A model generated the notes under the pieces. It searched no databases. It worked only from the letters and a program-made list of their open reading frames with translations, and had not been told where the DNA came from. Below, piece by piece: positions 11,642 through 13,020 of a DNA stretch of 13,020 nt (position 1 is its first letter; the number at the start of each line of letters is the position of its first letter). The stretch covers positions 1-13,020 of the forward strand of contig DFES01000188.1 of the NCBI GenBank assembly GCA_002369175.1, written 5' to 3'. Position numbers and translations under genes: made by a program. Source of the DNA: Selenomonadaceae bacterium UBA3796 (lineage in GTDB: Bacteria > Bacillota > Negativicutes > Selenomonadales > Selenomonadaceae).

Positions 11642-13020
11642 CGCCATAAACTTCCATGTCCAGCAGTTTCTCATTGGCAGCCAGAGCCGTGGACACAGCA
11701 ATATCGCCGCTGCAGTTGAAGGTCGTTCGAATCATGGAGCAAATCGGGTCAACGCCAAGGAGCACCGCCGTGGCCTCTACCGGCAGACCGATAGCCGTCA
11801 CGATGGAAGCCAGGCACACAAAAGCCCCTCCTGCAACACCGGGAGCACCGATGGAAAGTGCCACCACGGAAATGAAAATCGTGAACAGCACGTCCGGCGA
11901 CAGTTCAATGCCGTACATCCTGGCCAGCATGATCGTGGCCGTGGTCAGGTAAAAGCAGCTGCCGTCCATGTTTACCGTGGCTCCGATCGGAATCGAGAAA
12001 GAGGAAACCTTAGGGGCAATCCCTAATTTCTCCGTGCAGAAGTTCATCGAAAAGGGCATGGTGGCATTGGAAGAGCTGGTAGAAAGCGGAATGGGCATAA
12101 ATCCCGGTATCTTTCTCAAAAAAGGCAACGGACTGACTCGACCAATGAAGTAAATCAGCGAAGCATATACTCCCATCATCAAGATGCTACCAAAGAGCTG
12201 CCCTGCGATCATCTTGGAAAGCACCAACAGCGAGTCAAGACCTATTTTAAAGACCAGTGAGGCCATGGCCAAAAAAGCGATAATGGGGATAAAGGAGACA
12301 ATCATCAAAATCATGCGCAGGCAGAAGGTATTCATGACCTCAATGAGCTCATTCAGGAGCTTTACCTTGTCACCCAGTTTATTGACGCAGATGCCGAACA
12401 TCACAGCTACAAAGATGATTTGCAGCATTTCGTTCTTGGCAATGGGATCGACCAGATTTTTGGGCACCAGCCCCACGATGATGCTCAGAAGCGATACACC
12501 AGGCGCATCGCCGGAGGCTCCACCGGCAGCCAGTTCTCCGATTTGCGGCACATCCCCGGAAAAGATAAGGTAGGCGATGGCAACGGAGAGCGCCGAGGCG
12601 ATCAAAGTGGTAAATCCGTAAGTGCCCACCAGCTTGCTTCCCAGCCGCCCCACATCGGCGGCATCCGTCAGACTGGTCACGCCGCTGATGACGGAAAAGA
12701 AAATGACGGGGGCAATCATCATATTCAAAGCATTGAGGAACATGGTGCGGCAGGTTTTGATGATATTGGTGTCAAAAAAGGTGATGACTTCCTGGGACAT
12801 GAACTCTTTCATCAAAACCCCACAAAGCACCCCCAGCACCATCCCCACCAGAGTAAGAATAATCTGCTTATTGCTCGGAGCGTGAACCTGAACGGAGACA
12901 ATATTTTTTCCGCCATGATAGTTATAACCCATAAGGGAACGGTTGGCTTTCAGGATAATGGTGCGGTAGTATTCCGTCTCGTCCTCATCGATATCCACGG
13001 CATCCACCAATGGATTGTAT
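11634..13020 (-). CDS. Dicarboxylate/amino acid:cation symporter (DAACS family), 5' end beyond window
   Basis: At least 461 residues are visible; the reading frame stays open to the window edge, so the N-terminus is missing. From about residue 48 (counted from the TTG codon at 13010) it is a complete SDF/GltPh-fold secondary transporter. HP1 is STSSSNATMP (310-319), the TM7 motif is ATVNMDGS (345-351), HP2 contains GAPGVAGG (388-395) and TM8 carries R428, T429, N432 and D436. Ser425 occupies the position of GltPh Asp394, which binds the substrate amino group. E. coli DctA also has Ser there, so a C4-dicarboxylate is more likely than an amino acid (inference). The soluble N-terminal stretch before residue 45 is not a normal part of the family. 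Confidence 0.9.
   Translation of the reverse strand, partial: YNPLVDAVDIDEDETEYYRTIILKANRSLMGYNYHGGKNIVSVQVHAPSNKQIILTLVGMVLGVLCGVLMKEFMSQEVITFFDTNIIKTCRTMFLNALNMMIAPVIFFSVISGVTSLTDAADVGRLGSKLVGTYGFTTLIASALSVAIAYLIFSGDVPQIGELAAGGASGDAPGVSLLSIIVGLVPKNLVDPIAKNEMLQIIFVAVMFGICVNKLGDKVKLLNELIEVMNTFCLRMILMIVSFIPIIAFLAMASLVFKIGLDSLLVLSKMIAGQLFGSILMMGVYASLIYFIGRVSPLPFLRKIPGFMPIPLSTSSSNATMPFSMNFCTEKLGIAPKVSSFSIPIGATVNMDGSCFYLTTATIMLARMYGIELSPDVLFTIFISVVALSIGAPGVAGGAFVCLASIVTAIGLPVEATAVLLGVDPICSMIRTTFNCSGDIAVSTALAANEKLLDMEVYGEK

Overview
The window reads as a compact chromosomal segment of a low-to-mid GC Gram-negative-type Firmicute, most likely a Negativicute of the Selenomonas kind. This is an inference from protein character and gene content: a pseudopilus operon with GspL/GspM-like inner-membrane parts, psd-pssA phospholipid genes, a TagA/WecG transferase, EcfA-type ATPases and queD-queE. 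No rRNA, tRNA, CRISPR array or insertion sequence was seen. Genes are tightly packed, and all lie on the + strand except the last.

Layout. (1) 1-141 is the C-terminal end of a P1/DmpA-like peptidase, followed by a probable terminator. (2) 284-359 is a 19-nt near-perfect inverted repeat enclosing a sigma70-type promoter. (3) 416-4965 is an eight-gene pseudopilus operon in the order G-O-H-I-J-K-L-M: major pseudopilin, short prepilin peptidase, three minor pseudopilins with Glu+5, a GspK/PilX-like one without it, a GspL (or PilM-PilN) protein and a GspM/PilO protein. The assembly ATPase, platform protein and secretin are not here. (4) 5067-6798 holds ecfA1-ecfA2, the two ATPases of an ECF vitamin/metal transporter, with no ecfT beside them. 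(5) 6897-7637 is a TagA/WecG/CpsF glycosyltransferase. (6) 7760-10431 holds psd, pssA and a membrane GT2 glycosyltransferase behind a near-consensus promoter, closed by a strong terminator. (7) 10490-11615 holds queD and queE of 7-deazaguanine (queuosine) synthesis. (8) 11634-13020, on the minus strand and cut by the window edge, is a DAACS-family cation:dicarboxylate symporter with an unusual soluble N-terminal extension.

How the parts relate. The pseudopilus genes overlap or nearly touch and look co-transcribed from the promoter at 305-332. psd and pssA perform consecutive steps of phosphatidylethanolamine synthesis and overlap. queD and queE perform consecutive steps to 7-carboxy-7-deazaguanine.

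The most striking signal is the promoter inside inverted arms. It has the form of a phase-variable ON/OFF switch for the pseudopilus. The left arm lies upstream of -35 and the right arm begins at about +1, so the repeat cannot be an RNA hairpin in the transcript this promoter makes. The other unusual item is the symporter's N-terminal extension, which looks like the end of an RsbW-type ATPase domain. All calls come from reading the sequence only; no database search was run.
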